Made by a program: the position numbers and the translations under genes
The notes under the pieces: generated by a model
Told to the model about the DNA's origin: nothing
Seen by the model: the letters and a program-made list of their open reading frames with translations, nothing else
The model's database searches: none
Source: Erysipelotrichaceae bacterium UBA4808
GTDB lineage: Bacteria; Bacillota_I; Bacilli_A; Erysipelotrichales; Erysipelotrichaceae
Direction: 5' to 3'
NCBI GenBank assembly: GCA_002402585.1
Contig: DHGC01000054.1
Span: forward strand, 1-64,000
Length of the DNA: 64,000 bases
Part shown: positions 37,615 to 45,896 of the stretch, in pieces
Position numbering within the stretch: position 1 is the stretch's first letter
Layout: each line of letters starts with the position of its first letter

Positions 37615-38483
37615 GCGTTTCCTCCTACACATTTGAACGTCAATGTGACTGAACCATTTCGAGCTGCAATTTCTGCATCCAAAGGAATACTTAAATCATT
37701 TAAAAACATCGTATTGCCGTTCATCCAACCAATGTAGATTTCTAGCGTGGTATCTGCACTCGCCGTGAATTTGAAATCCAAGGTCGACCCAACATTATAG
37801 AGTTTACTCGGTAGATTGACAGCCGAATCGCCATTGACAGTGATTCGAACATAAGCATTCGACCCAAAGTTCAGAACCAAACTCAACTCTTCATTCTCAT
37901 CGAAACCGATGATCTCATAATTTAAAGAATCAAGCTGATTGATCGCGAGAATCTGATCCTCCACAACCGGTGTTTCATCGGGTGTATTCGGCAAGGGTTC
38001 AATTGGTTCAGGCATTTGAGGATTTAAAAGAACCGGATCTTTATCTTGATTAAGATTTGGTAAAATCAAGAAGATGAAAACCAATATCAAAATGATGACC
38101 AAAACAATCACAGAAGCCACAAATGAGATCAACGATACATCCCACTTTTTTTGTTTTGAGCGCTTTAAACTCATCGCACGTTCTTGAATACGTTCAGATA
38201 CTTCATTGACTTCCGATATTTTCATCATTTTAGTTGTATTTGAATACTCATCCAAACTATTATCCAAGTCCTCACGCACCTCTTCAAAATCGATATGTAA
38301 GGCATTACAGTAATAACGCACATAAAAACGAACATAAGACAAATCGTTTTCCAATCGCTTCAAGTCGCCTGCTTCGATGGCTTCCAGCTTACCGATTGGG
38401 ACACGTGTCTTATCGCTCATCTGTCTTAAAGTGAAACCTAATTCTTCTCTTCTTTCCTTAAGTTTTAGACCAATTTTTTGCAT
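37611..38483 (-). CDS. rodZ: Cell-shape protein RodZ
   Basis: Bitopic membrane protein linking MreB to the wall machinery. 290 residues from ATG 38483 (AGGAG upstream). N-terminal XRE-like HTH (about 5-70: LKERREELGFTLRQMSDKT), basic linker, one membrane helix (about 118-140), Pro-rich linker, and a C-terminal extracytoplasmic beta domain (about 180-290). The domain order is diagnostic. It leads the rodZ-pgsA-cinA-recA run. Confidence 0.93.
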   Translation of the reverse strand: MQKIGLKLKERREELGFTLRQMSDKTRVPIGKLEAIEAGDLKRLENDLSYVRFYVRYYCNALHIDFEEVREDLDNSLDEYSNTTKMMKISEVNEVSERIQERAMSLKRSKQKKWDVSLISFVASVIVLVIILILVFIFLILPNLNQDKDPVLLNPQMPEPIEPLPNTPDETPVVEDQILAINQLDSLNYEIIGFDENEELSLVLNFGSNAYVRITVNGDSAVNLPSKLYNVGSTLDFKFTASADTTLEIYIGWMNGNTMFLNDLSIPLDAEIAARNGSVTLTFKCVGGNA

Positions 38484-38503
38484 GCTCAACTCCTACTTTT
38501 ATT

Positions 38504-38509
38504 ATTATA
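38504..38509 (-). promoter_or_regulatory. rodZ -10 element
   Basis: Perfect TATAAT on the minus strand 20 bases before the rodZ ATG, just past the rnpB terminator. No convincing -35. Confidence 0.45.
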
Positions 38510-38529
38510 CCATTAAAAAACAAATGTAT

Positions 38530-38558
38530 AAAAAAAATGGAAGTTGACTCCCATTTTC
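38530..38558 (-). terminator. rnpB terminator
   Basis: AATGGGAGT, two-base loop, ACTTCCATT with one G.U pair, followed by seven U on the minus strand. Confidence 0.85.
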
Positions 38559-38564
38559 AATTTT

Positions 38565-38903
38565 ATGCATCGTGTAAGCCATGTTCTGTCCTGTTTCCAG
38601 GGGCAACCATCTATCTACATTGCTGTCCTCATCGACCTTCAGTTCGGCCTTTGAAGTTCCCCTACCAAATTTGGGTTTCTCGCTTATGGGGTTTACCGCG
38701 TTCCACTCTTTCCGTTTCCCGAAAGACTACGTCACTGTGGCACTTTCAAGAGCGCTTCCATAGCTTGCGCCTTAGGATTGACTCTGCCGTCAGTTGCCTG
38801 CCTAAATTTATTTTTTCATTTAGCATAAACACTACCTTCATCGCAGAAGGTGCGAGCATGGACTTTCCTCTAATCTTACGACCAGCGATTGCCTTCGATG
38901 CAA
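38565..38903 (-). ncRNA. rnpB: RNase P RNA, type B
   Basis: Catalytic RNA that trims tRNA 5' leaders. On the minus strand the universal 5' P4 segment GAGGAAAGTCCATGCTCGC and the 3' segment ACAGAACATGGCTTACA are present, and the ends GCATCG/CGATGC can pair as helix P1. An internal stretch resembling GGTAAACCCC and GAGAAACCCAAATTTGG is characteristic of the Bacillus type B RNA. Length about 339 bases, shorter than the roughly 400 of Bacillus. It begins a few bases after the gpsB stop, the same neighbourhood as Bacillus. Confidence 0.96.
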
Positions 38904-39215
38904 TTATTTATGATAAACTTCTTGTTCTAATTTAGCAAGTCTTTTCAAGAGATCTGATTGACTCAAAGGTGCACTTTCTTGATTGTTTTGATACAAATCC
39001 AGTCGACCCTCTGCTTCAATCAATCGTGCCTGAAGCGAAGCGTTCTGTTGCTGTAAAACCTGCAGACTTTCCTGCATTTTTTTCATTTCAAATTGAAAGT
39101 ACTGATAATCCAGAATCACCTGATCTAAAAATGTATCCACCTCTAAGGTTGAATATCCTTTGAATTCCACATTGAAACTTTTATTAAAAATAATCTGATC
39201 TGTTAATTTTGTCAT
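38904..39215 (-). CDS. gpsB: Cell-division protein GpsB
   Basis: Small DivIVA-like coiled-coil protein that shuttles PBP1 between septum and side wall. 103 residues from ATG 39215. N-terminal membrane/partner-binding domain with FNKSFNVEFKGYSTLEVDTFLD, coiled coil (about 40-80), C-terminal trimerisation helix SQSDLLKRLAKLEQEVY. The in-frame upstream extension crosses the promoter and repeat region and is discounted. It is divergent from recU-ponA, and the ponA product is its expected partner. Confidence 0.94.
   Translation of the reverse strand: MTKLTDQIIFNKSFNVEFKGYSTLEVDTFLDQVILDYQYFQFEMKKMQESLQVLQQQNASLQARLIEAEGRLDLYQNNQESAPLSQSDLLKRLAKLEQEVYHK
38910..38938 (-). promoter_or_regulatory. 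rnpB promoter inside gpsB
   Basis: Minus strand TTGCTA (38933-38938), 17-bp spacer, TATCAT (38910-38915), ending seven to nine bases before the predicted RNA 5' end. It lies wholly within the last codons of gpsB. Confidence 0.6.
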
Positions 39216-39269
39216 TTTTGTACCCAATATCTTTATTAAACCAAATTTACACTTCGAATACAAGGTCAC

Positions 39270-39291
39270 ACAACTTGCATACAACTTGCAT
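39270..39291. repeat. Tandem 11-bp repeat in the gpsB/recU divergent promoter
   Basis: Two abutting copies of ACAACTTGCAT (39270-39280 and 39281-39291). One helical turn apart, so both face the same side of the DNA, as for a dimeric regulator. The repeat lies between the gpsB start and the recU -10. Confidence 0.85.
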
Positions 39292-39318
39292 GAACTAGTA
39301 TTGTTCAATCCTTTTAGC

Positions 39319-39324
39319 TATAAT
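39319..39324 (+). promoter_or_regulatory. recU-ponA -10 element
   Basis: TATAAT ending 15 bases before the recU ATG; no good -35. The predicted leader is under ten bases and has no SD. The tandem repeat lies about 28 bases further upstream. Confidence 0.5.
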
Positions 39325-39339
39325 AAGACTGTTAAAAAT

Positions 39340-39924
39340 ATGGTTAACTATCCAAACGGCAAAAAAACTACAGTCAAACAAGGTATCAAAGAACCCCATT
39401 TTCAACGTGGTGCGAACCTCGAAGATGACTTGAATCAAACCAATCAATACTATCTTGATTTGAATCGAGCCAACATCCATAAGAAACCGACACCGATCAC
39501 TGTTGTCAAAGTCGACTACCCTTCCCGCAACAAAGCTTGCATCCGTGAAGCTTATTATAAGATTCCCAGTACAACGGATTACAATGGTGTTTATCGTGGG
39601 ATCGCGATTGACTTCGAAGCCAAGGAAACCAAGTCTTTAACCGCCTTCCCACTCAAGAATATTCATCCCCATCAATTGCAGCACATGCGAAATGTTGAGC
39701 ATCATGGGGGCTTGAGTTTCTTGATTCTTCGTTTCGTCACTTACGATGAAACTTATCTCTTATATTTAAAGGATTTCGATCGATTCCTAAACGATCATGA
39801 TCGAAAATCCATTCCTTATGCATGGCTCAAAGACAACGCATATCCTATCCCCTTTTCTTTGACACCCCCTGTCAATTATCTCAATGTGATTGATACCACC
39901 TTCTTTAAAGGAGCTTCTAAATGA
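39340..39924 (+). CDS. recU: Holliday-junction resolvase RecU
   Basis: Resolves four-way DNA junctions. 194 residues from ATG 39340, giving MVNYPNGKKTT as in the family. Catalytic acidic residues are in YRGIAIDFEAKET; the RGANLEDDLNQTN helix is typical. The in-frame region before this ATG runs into the promoter. Weak or no SD. Overlaps ponA by 4 bases, the conserved recU-ponA pair. Confidence 0.95.
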   Translation: MVNYPNGKKTTVKQGIKEPHFQRGANLEDDLNQTNQYYLDLNRANIHKKPTPITVVKVDYPSRNKACIREAYYKIPSTTDYNGVYRGIAIDFEAKETKSLTAFPLKNIHPHQLQHMRNVEHHGGLSFLILRFVTYDETYLLYLKDFDRFLNDHDRKSIPYAWLKDNAYPIPFSLTPPVNYLNVIDTTFFKGASK

Positions 39925-42920
39925 GAAAACTCAAACTCTTCAAACCGTTGAACAAGAATAAAACGGAGAAAACATCTAAAAAAACACCACTTAAAGATAA
40001 ACTAGCGATCCTAGTGTCCGCTTTTTTAGTTCTTGCCATCCTTGGCTCTACAAGTGGCATCATTTATATCGCCACAGTCTTAAAAGGTGCTCCAACGCTC
40101 AATAGCTCTGATTTCGTTACATCGGATAGCTCCAAGGTCTTTGATGCGGATGGCAACCAAATCGCGGATATCGGCTTTCAGATCCGCGAAAACATTAGCT
40201 ATGATGAACTTCCACAAGTTGTCATCGATGCATTCGTAGCTGTCGAAGACTCACGTTTCTTTGAGCATAATGGGTTTGATATTCCACGTTTTACCAAAGC
40301 CATGTTTGAAAACATACGAACATTGAGTTTTGGACAAGGTGGTTCTACCTTTACGATGCAGTTGGTCAAAGGAACTTATTTTGAAACCGAAGAAGCAACA
40401 GCCGTTCGCTCTGGTTTGGCGGGCGTCAATCGTAAGATTCGTGAAATCTATGTCGCGATTCAAGCCGAGAAAGTCATCAGTAAAAAGCGCATCTTAGAGC
40501 TCTATTTGAATCGCATCAACTATGGTGTTCCTGGAAACAAGCGTGGCATCCAGACTGCTTCACAGTTCTACTTTGGCAAAAGTATTGAAGACGTCAACTT
40601 ATTGGAAGCAGCCATGCTTGCCGGTATCATCAATGCCCCTAATTTATACAATCCGCTCTATAACTTAGAAAACGCTGAAAAGCGTACAAATATTGTTTTA
40701 AATTTAATGGAATATCATGGCTACATCACGCCAAGTGAATACAAACTTGCATCCGAAACACCATTAGAGAATCTTTTGGTTGGGAACACGAAGAACAGCG
40801 CCAATGCTTACCCGTATCAAGCCTATGTCGATGCGGCCGTAGCAGAAGTCAAGACCCTGACTGGTTTGGATCCAGTTGATGTGCCAATGCGTATCTATAC
40901 AACAATGGATCGCGACCTACAAGAAACGATTGAATCTATCCAAAATGGTGAAAACAAGAGTTTCGAATGGCCGAACGAGGTTATCCAAACCGCAATTGTT
41001 ACGATGAACAATAAAACGGGTGAAATCATTGGTATCGGTGGTGGTCGTTTCTACAACGGTGAACGCTTGTTGAATCGTGCCATCGACATGCGACGTCAAC
41101 CAGGTTCCTCAGTTAAGACATTCCTCACCTACCCATTGGCCTTTGAACATCTCGGATGGTCGACGCAGCACATGTTGGAAGACAAACCGATCCAATATGT
41201 CGGAACAGACATCATCGTTAAGAACTTTGATAATGTTTACAGAGGGGATGTTTTGGTACCTGAAGCGGTCGCAAGCTCTTTGAACATCCCTGCCATCCAA
41301 ACGCTTCAAAGTGTCGTGAATACGATTGGGGCGAAGAAAGTCGTCAGCTACTTGAATAGTATTGGTTTCACACAAGTCACAAGCGGTAGTTTCGATATTG
41401 GGTATGCGATTGGTGGGTCAAGCTTTGAAGTATCCCCACTTCAGCTTGCCGGAGCACAAGCCAGTATCGTGAGTGGTGGATCTTACATTCAACCACATAC
41501 AGTCACACGTATCGAGTTCTTGGATGGTAAAGAACCAATCACACCCAGCTATACCTCTACGACGAGCCTTTCAGCTGAGGCAGCTTATATGACTACAAAT
41601 TTGATGGAATACAATGTCAATGGCCCATATTTTAATTTTATGCAGATTCTAAAGCGAAACTTCCCTGTTTACGCTAAGACGGGTACTTCAGATTGGGGTA
41701 ATACCGGTGTTGAGTTTGGCATCCCTGCAGGGGCTGCCAAGGACAAATGGATGCTGAGTTCCACAAGTGAATTCACTACAGCAGTTTGGGTTGGTTATGA
41801 CAAAGCCGTAAAGGATCAGATTTCATACATGAACCAGGCTCAAATAAACATGAACCTTCCAGGTAAAATAAGTAATCAAGTATTGAATTCGCTCTATCAA
41901 GAACGTCCAAATCCGAGTGCGGTTCAACGTCCAAGAGATGTCATCGATGTCACGCATGTTGTTGGTGTCTATCCTTATGTCGCGCCAAATGCAAATACAA
42001 ATCCAAATTTGGTCGTCACTGGCTTAATCAAATCCGAATATGCAAATCTAGCAAGCCTTCCTACCCCAAGCGTTTATGCACCTTCATCGTTCAATGGTAC
42101 AGCTACAAGTTTGGGTAACAATCGTACGTTTACATTTAAATTAAATGATTATCCCGATGCGAATGCGATGGTCTTAGCGCCGGATACAAAGGAACTCTAT
42201 CTTGAAGTCAATGGTAAAGTGGTTCAAGCAACTGGACGACGACTCTTTGATTATTCTTGGTTGTATGGACCCATCGTATACAAAGTTCGCGTAAGTATTG
42301 ATGGCAATGTGGTCGATGTCTTGAAATCATCAACTAGCACATTAAGCACAACCATCGCAGTAGGCCCAAATTCGGTCGTTAATGCCTGTGGGTATTATGG
42401 GTATGATTATGTCGAAATCAACAGCTCCGAGCTCTGTACAAGCTATAGCATGAAAGATATGTTCATCAATATCCCAGAACTCATCGGCCAACCGATCAGT
42501 ATACTCAATCAATGGATTTCAGACAATCAATTGAGTGCATCGAAATTCCCAATCACCGAAATCGAACCACGTAATGCGGATGAAATCGCACTCATTGGTA
42601 AGATTGCAGAACTTAATCCAAATCTTCAAAACACAGCCTATGAGACCAGTAAGAAAGATCAACTCACCTTTACGGTCACGGTAATCAAAGACAAAGATAT
42701 CGATCTTGGTGATATTTTGAACAAAACCACAGATACGCTACCTGCTTATTGTGCTACATACAATTTATGTACAAACATTGGTACGAATACAGCAGGTACT
42801 ATTACCAAAGTGATAATTGGAAATGATGAATATACCGATCCTTCCAAGACACTTAAATTAAGTGTAATTAAGAATGCTGGTGGTATCAAATATACATTTG
42901 AAAGTGCCTCGACTCCTTAA
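39921..42920 (+). CDS. ponA: Class A penicillin-binding protein 1A
   Basis: Bifunctional peptidoglycan synthase of 999 residues. Basic cytoplasmic N-terminus, one membrane helix (about 27-52), glycosyltransferase domain with catalytic Glu109 in EDSRFFEHNG, then transpeptidase with SxxK at 396-399 (active Ser396), SLN at 453-455 and KTGT at 586-589. The C-terminal 300 residues carry PASTA-like segments (INIPELIGQPISILNQWI near 850; another near 930) and four cysteines, two near 825-840 and two near 945-950. SD AAAGGAG. Co-transcribed with recU. Confidence 0.96.
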   Translation: MRKLKLFKPLNKNKTEKTSKKTPLKDKLAILVSAFLVLAILGSTSGIIYIATVLKGAPTLNSSDFVTSDSSKVFDADGNQIADIGFQIRENISYDELPQVVIDAFVAVEDSRFFEHNGFDIPRFTKAMFENIRTLSFGQGGSTFTMQLVKGTYFETEEATAVRSGLAGVNRKIREIYVAIQAEKVISKKRILELYLNRINYGVPGNKRGIQTASQFYFGKSIEDVNLLEAAMLAGIINAPNLYNPLYNLENAEKRTNIVLNLMEYHGYITPSEYKLASETPLENLLVGNTKNSANAYPYQAYVDAAVAEVKTLTGLDPVDVPMRIYTTMDRDLQETIESIQNGENKSFEWPNEVIQTAIVTMNNKTGEIIGIGGGRFYNGERLLNRAIDMRRQPGSSVKTFLTYPLAFEHLGWSTQHMLEDKPIQYVGTDIIVKNFDNVYRGDVLVPEAVASSLNIPAIQTLQSVVNTIGAKKVVSYLNSIGFTQVTSGSFDIGYAIGGSSFEVSPLQLAGAQASIVSGGSYIQPHTVTRIEFLDGKEPITPSYTSTTSLSAEAAYMTTNLMEYNVNGPYFNFMQILKRNFPVYAKTGTSDWGNTGVEFGIPAGAAKDKWMLSSTSEFTTAVWVGYDKAVKDQISYMNQAQINMNLPGKISNQVLNSLYQERPNPSAVQRPRDVIDVTHVVGVYPYVAPNANTNPNLVVTGLIKSEYANLASLPTPSVYAPSSFNGTATSLGNNRTFTFKLNDYPDANAMVLAPDTKELYLEVNGKVVQATGRRLFDYSWLYGPIVYKVRVSIDGNVVDVLKSSTSTLSTTIAVGPNSVVNACGYYGYDYVEINSSELCTSYSMKDMFINIPELIGQPISILNQWISDNQLSASKFPITEIEPRNADEIALIGKIAELNPNLQNTAYETSKKDQLTFTVTVIKDKDIDLGDILNKTTDTLPAYCATYNLCTNIGTNTAGTITKVIIGNDEYTDPSKTLKLSVIKNAGGIKYTFESASTP

Positions 42921-42936
42921 TAATACAGATATTAAT

Positions 42937-42974
42937 AAAACAACTCAGTCTAATCAGATTGAGTTGTTTTTTGT
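42937..42974. terminator. Terminator shared by ponA and nth
   Basis: AAAACAACTCA and TGAGTTGTTTT with a 12-base loop, flanked by A and T runs. The convergent nth gene ends in the loop. Confidence 0.85.
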
Positions 42975-43597
42975 TGTTTATAGTAGTTACAAACCGATTG
43001 CAATGAACACTCTTTGCATTTTGGTTGTCGTGCCAAACAATGGTATCGACCAAAGAAGAGCATTGCATGATGTGCATCGATCCATTCTTGTTTAGGAATC
43101 TTACGTTTGAGTTGAAGTTCTGTTTGTAAGACATTTGCTTTTTGCGTAACCAAAGCTAAGCGATGTGCAACACGAAACACATGTGTATCCACCGCTAATG
43201 CAGGTTGTTGGAAAGCGACACCCATGATGACATTTGCCGTCTTACGACCTACACCTGCAAGCGCCGTCAGTTCGTGTTCATTGCTTGGTAATATACCATC
43301 ATGATCCTCGACAAGCTGTTTCGCGAATTGTTTGATGTGTTTGGCTTTATTGCGATATAGACCAATGGTTTTAATCGTTTCTTCGACTTGTTCAAGTTGC
43401 GCTTCTGCTAATGCATGCATCGTAGGAAACGTTTGAAACAAGTTCGGTGTGACTTTATTGACCGAGATATCTGTGGTTTGTGCACTCAAGATGACCGCAA
43501 TCGCCAATTGCTCATTGGTCTTGAAGTCCAGCTCGCAACACGCATCGGGATACATCGCATACATCGTATCCAAAGCTAGACGCAGTTTACTTTGCAT
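42950..43597 (-). CDS. nth: Endonuclease III
   Basis: Base-excision repair glycosylase/AP lyase for oxidised pyrimidines. About 215 residues. Helix-hairpin-helix with catalytic Lys in ALAGVGRKTANV, catalytic Asp in LAVDTHVFRV, and the [4Fe-4S] cluster cysteines C-x6-C-x2-C-x5-C in the C-terminal 30 residues (CLARQPKCKECSLQSVC). Start ATG 43597 overlaps the dnaD end by 11 bases; five further codons are open upstream. Bacillus order dnaD-nth is kept. Confidence 0.95.
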   Translation of the reverse strand: MQSKLRLALDTMYAMYPDACCELDFKTNEQLAIAVILSAQTTDISVNKVTPNLFQTFPTMHALAEAQLEQVEETIKTIGLYRNKAKHIKQFAKQLVEDHDGILPSNEHELTALAGVGRKTANVIMGVAFQQPALAVDTHVFRVAHRLALVTQKANVLQTELQLKRKIPKQEWIDAHHAMLFFGRYHCLARQPKCKECSLQSVCNYYKQQKTTQSD

Positions 43598-44135
43598 TCC
43601 GCTTACCAGCATTCAGGTCTTCTAAGCTGAGCCCATCTTTCAACCACTGATTTAGGATTCGATCAATATAAGGAAATTTCAACTGACGATAGATGACTGC
43701 TTCACGCAACGCATGAACAACATAATCATAACCACACTTTATCAGCCAATAATCTAATTTTTCAGTCTCATTACCAGTGAGAGGGCGCATGAATTCATCC
43801 GCAAACATATCAACCAATGACTTAAGTTCCGTTGATTCCGCTTTATCTTCAAATTGATATACACCATCCAAACGATAATGGACACCTGTTTCACTGATAT
43901 CCAAGCTTACGAAGCCGCGCTGAATCAAGCCCGTTAAATATTGATCGATTTGTGATGTGCTCACCTGCATCATCGTTGCGAGTAGATTCAAATCAATCGC
44001 TTTTTGACTAGCGTTGTAATGTTCGATATAAAGAAGAATAACCAACTCAAAAGGGTTCAACTTAAGTCGATTATTTTCTTCTAATAGGAATGTCTTACGA
44101 TCAAAATATCGCTTTTCCCAAACATGCTCAAACAT
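43587..44135 (-). CDS. dnaD: Replication-initiation protein DnaD
   Basis: Primosomal DNA-remodelling protein. 182 residues: N-terminal winged helix (about 20-95) and a C-terminal DnaD/DnaB2 domain recognisable in DEFMRPLTGNETEKLDYWLI and YIDRILNQWLKDG. It overlaps the ypmB-like gene by 8 bases upstream and nth downstream. Family and context agree. Confidence 0.93.
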   Translation of the reverse strand: MFEHVWEKRYFDRKTFLLEENNRLKLNPFELVILLYIEHYNASQKAIDLNLLATMMQVSTSQIDQYLTGLIQRGFVSLDISETGVHYRLDGVYQFEDKAESTELKSLVDMFADEFMRPLTGNETEKLDYWLIKCGYDYVVHALREAVIYRQLKFPYIDRILNQWLKDGLSLEDLNAGKRNAK

Positions 44136-44598
44136 AACTTAATCTCACTTTCTTAACCAGTTCCAAGTCATTGTAATCATAGAGATATTCCATCGTTTGT
44201 GACTGAATGCGATAAAGTACTTTACCTTCTTCATAAATAAGTGTCATCTTAGCCTCTTCAAGATTCAGTTTACGCATCAAACTCTCATAATCCAGACTGA
44301 TTTTTGTTGGATCTACGATTAATCTATGATGAGTAATCCCGTTGTGATCAAAAAAGATGAAAGTATCCACTTCTTTGATGCGACAATTCGTAACATACAT
44401 CACACGCGAATATTGATAACGTTGAATCGATTGACATCGCTCGATCGAATAGCGTTCAAACAACTTCTCCATGATTTTTGCTTGAGAATTTGACAATTGA
44501 TTTGCTGGACTCAGAACGAAAACAACGAAATTAAAGCTAAAAATCGCAATGATTACTAGAAATAGATAAACCGTTAAACTTCGTTTGTATTCGTTCAT
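44128..44598 (-). CDS. ypmB: YpmB-like membrane protein
   Basis: 156 residues from ATG 44598: short basic N-terminus, one membrane helix (MNEYKRSLTVYLFLVIIAI and on), then an extracytoplasmic domain of about 110 residues resembling the DUF5590/PepSY-like YpmB. Bacillus ypmB is also near dnaD. Cys pairs occur (RCQS, TNCR). No SD: a TATAAT ends 7 bases before the ATG, so the message looks leaderless. Function unknown. Confidence 0.75.
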   Translation of the reverse strand: MNEYKRSLTVYLFLVIIAIFSFNFVVFVLSPANQLSNSQAKIMEKLFERYSIERCQSIQRYQYSRVMYVTNCRIKEVDTFIFFDHNGITHHRLIVDPTKISLDYESLMRKLNLEEAKMTLIYEEGKVLYRIQSQTMEYLYDYNDLELVKKVRLSYV

Positions 44599-44605
44599 GA
44601 CTCTA

Positions 44606-44611
44606 ATTATA
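44606..44611 (-). promoter_or_regulatory. ypmB -10 element
   Basis: TATAAT on the minus strand, 7 bases before the ypmB ATG, which places the expected transcription start at the start codon. Confidence 0.55.
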
Positions 44612-44629
44612 ACAAAGCCTTTCAAGGTT

Positions 44630-44657
44630 TGCTAAAAAAACCGTCCCATGCTAAAAT
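44630..44657 (+). promoter_or_regulatory. Promoter of the thioredoxin-like gene
   Basis: TTGCTA (44630-44635), 16-bp spacer, TAAAAT (44652-44657). It overlaps the first in-frame ATG of the following frame, which supports using the ATG at 44672 instead. Confidence 0.55.
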
Positions 44658-44671
44658 TTGTAACGAAAACC

Positions 44672-45175
44672 ATGACAAAACTTATACGTCTCATTATCTT
44701 AATACTAGTTTTAATTACTTTGGTTGGAGTTATTCTCTTCAACTATTTTAAGCCGAATGAACAAGTATTGGAGCCTTATGATAGCTTGAATGTCGTTAAA
44801 ATCAACTACATCGATTTATTGAACCAAGTCGACGAAAAACCGAAAGCATTTTTCTTTTGTGCCTTGGATAATCAAAACTGCACATATACAGAAAATGAAA
44901 TCATTGAACCCTTATTGAAAAGTGCTAGCACGAATCGTTTCGATCAGATTTACTTTGTCGACGTGAAAGAGCTCAATCAAAACGTTCTCCCTTCAGCCAT
45001 CAAAGAACGCTTGGGGTTCTCGCACTTCCCTGCTTTTGTCCTCTTGAGCAAAGTGGATGGTAAACTTAACATTATTTCGGTATTGGAATGGAACGATGCA
45101 ATGAACTTCACGCAATATGACCTAAAGAATTGGATGATTCAAAATCAATTATGGTTGGACGAATACACAAACTAA
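44672..45175 (+). CDS. Membrane-anchored thioredoxin-like protein
   Basis: 167 residues from ATG 44672. One N-terminal membrane helix (about 5-25), then a soluble domain with thioredoxin-like features: a strand KPKAFFFCALDNQNC carrying Cys63 and Cys70 (Cys-x6-Cys instead of Cys-x2-Cys), a helix, the strand IYFVDV, and SHFPAFVLL, where Pro120 would be the cis-proline. It lies alone on plus, divergent from ypmB, and ends in a perfect palindromic terminator. Redox function is uncertain because the active motif is atypical. Confidence 0.72.
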   Translation: MTKLIRLIILILVLITLVGVILFNYFKPNEQVLEPYDSLNVVKINYIDLLNQVDEKPKAFFFCALDNQNCTYTENEIIEPLLKSASTNRFDQIYFVDVKELNQNVLPSAIKERLGFSHFPAFVLLSKVDGKLNIISVLEWNDAMNFTQYDLKNWMIQNQLWLDEYTN

Positions 45176-45206
45176 TGGACAGTTCAATTGAACTGTCCAT
45201 TTTATT
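45174..45206. terminator. Palindromic bidirectional terminator
   Basis: Perfect 28-bp palindrome (45174-45201) centred on TTCAATTGAA, followed by a T-rich run on plus. It starts in the stop codon of the thioredoxin-like gene and abuts the end of mtnN. Confidence 0.85.
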
Positions 45207-45894
45207 ATTGATTAAGTAATTTGACGAATGCTTCAGTAAAGCCAGCACTTCGCTCACTTGCTTGAAGAAGATATTCATCAAAGGTCAAGTCATTCTTAGG
45301 ATTATGCGCGATATCCGATAACGATCGAATCACAATGAATGGACAATTGAAGCTTGAACAAACATGTGCAATGGCAGCTCCTTCCATTTCAGCCGCAATC
45401 GCTTCAGGAAAGTACTTTTCAATGGTCGCAAGCTGTTCATATGAATGGATGAATTGATTGCCTGAAACTAAGGGACCGATCCATACCGGATGATCCAGTT
45501 CAAGTTGTTTGAAGACATCCATCATATGCTTGTCCCCTTTGAAGACAAAACGATTGCGATTGCTAAAATTCCGCTCATTCCCAAAAGGTGTGATATCAAA
45601 GTCATGATATGTGATTTTATCACTGACAACGATGTCCAACACATTTTGCTCAGGCTTCAAGCCTCCAGCTGTACCAATGTTGATGACGGCGTCGATTGCA
45701 TAGTGACTGAGGCAGATGCTTGTGCTCATGGCCGCCATGCTTAAACCAATTCCACTTTTAAACAAGACAACTTCATTGTCACTCAGTCTTCCAAACATAA
45801 AATCTACAGGTCCGATTGATTTTAATTCTACGTCTTGCATGCGATGACGAAGTGCACTAACCTCTTCATCCATTGCGCCAATGATCGCGTACAT
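45205..45894 (-). CDS. mtnN: 5'-Methylthioadenosine/S-adenosylhomocysteine nucleosidase
   Basis: Cleaves MTA and SAH to adenine and thioribose or ribosylhomocysteine. 229 residues. Family marks: MYAIIGAMDEEV N-terminus with the catalytic-region Glu, INIGTAGGLKP phosphate/ribose site, AAEMEGAAIAHV substrate motif, and catalytic Asp in IVIRSLSDIAH. Follows the SAM methyltransferase gene after 2 bases, so SAH made nearby could be recycled. Confidence 0.97.
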   Translation of the reverse strand: MYAIIGAMDEEVSALRHRMQDVELKSIGPVDFMFGRLSDNEVVLFKSGIGLSMAAMSTSICLSHYAIDAVINIGTAGGLKPEQNVLDIVVSDKITYHDFDITPFGNERNFSNRNRFVFKGDKHMMDVFKQLELDHPVWIGPLVSGNQFIHSYEQLATIEKYFPEAIAAEMEGAAIAHVCSSFNCPFIVIRSLSDIAHNPKNDLTFDEYLLQASERSAGFTEAFVKLLNQ

Positions 45895-45896
45895 GG

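Noticed and set aside
38537..38935. A 132-codon plus-strand open frame
   Set aside because: It runs antisense through the RNase P RNA gene; the conserved RNA core explains the sequence.
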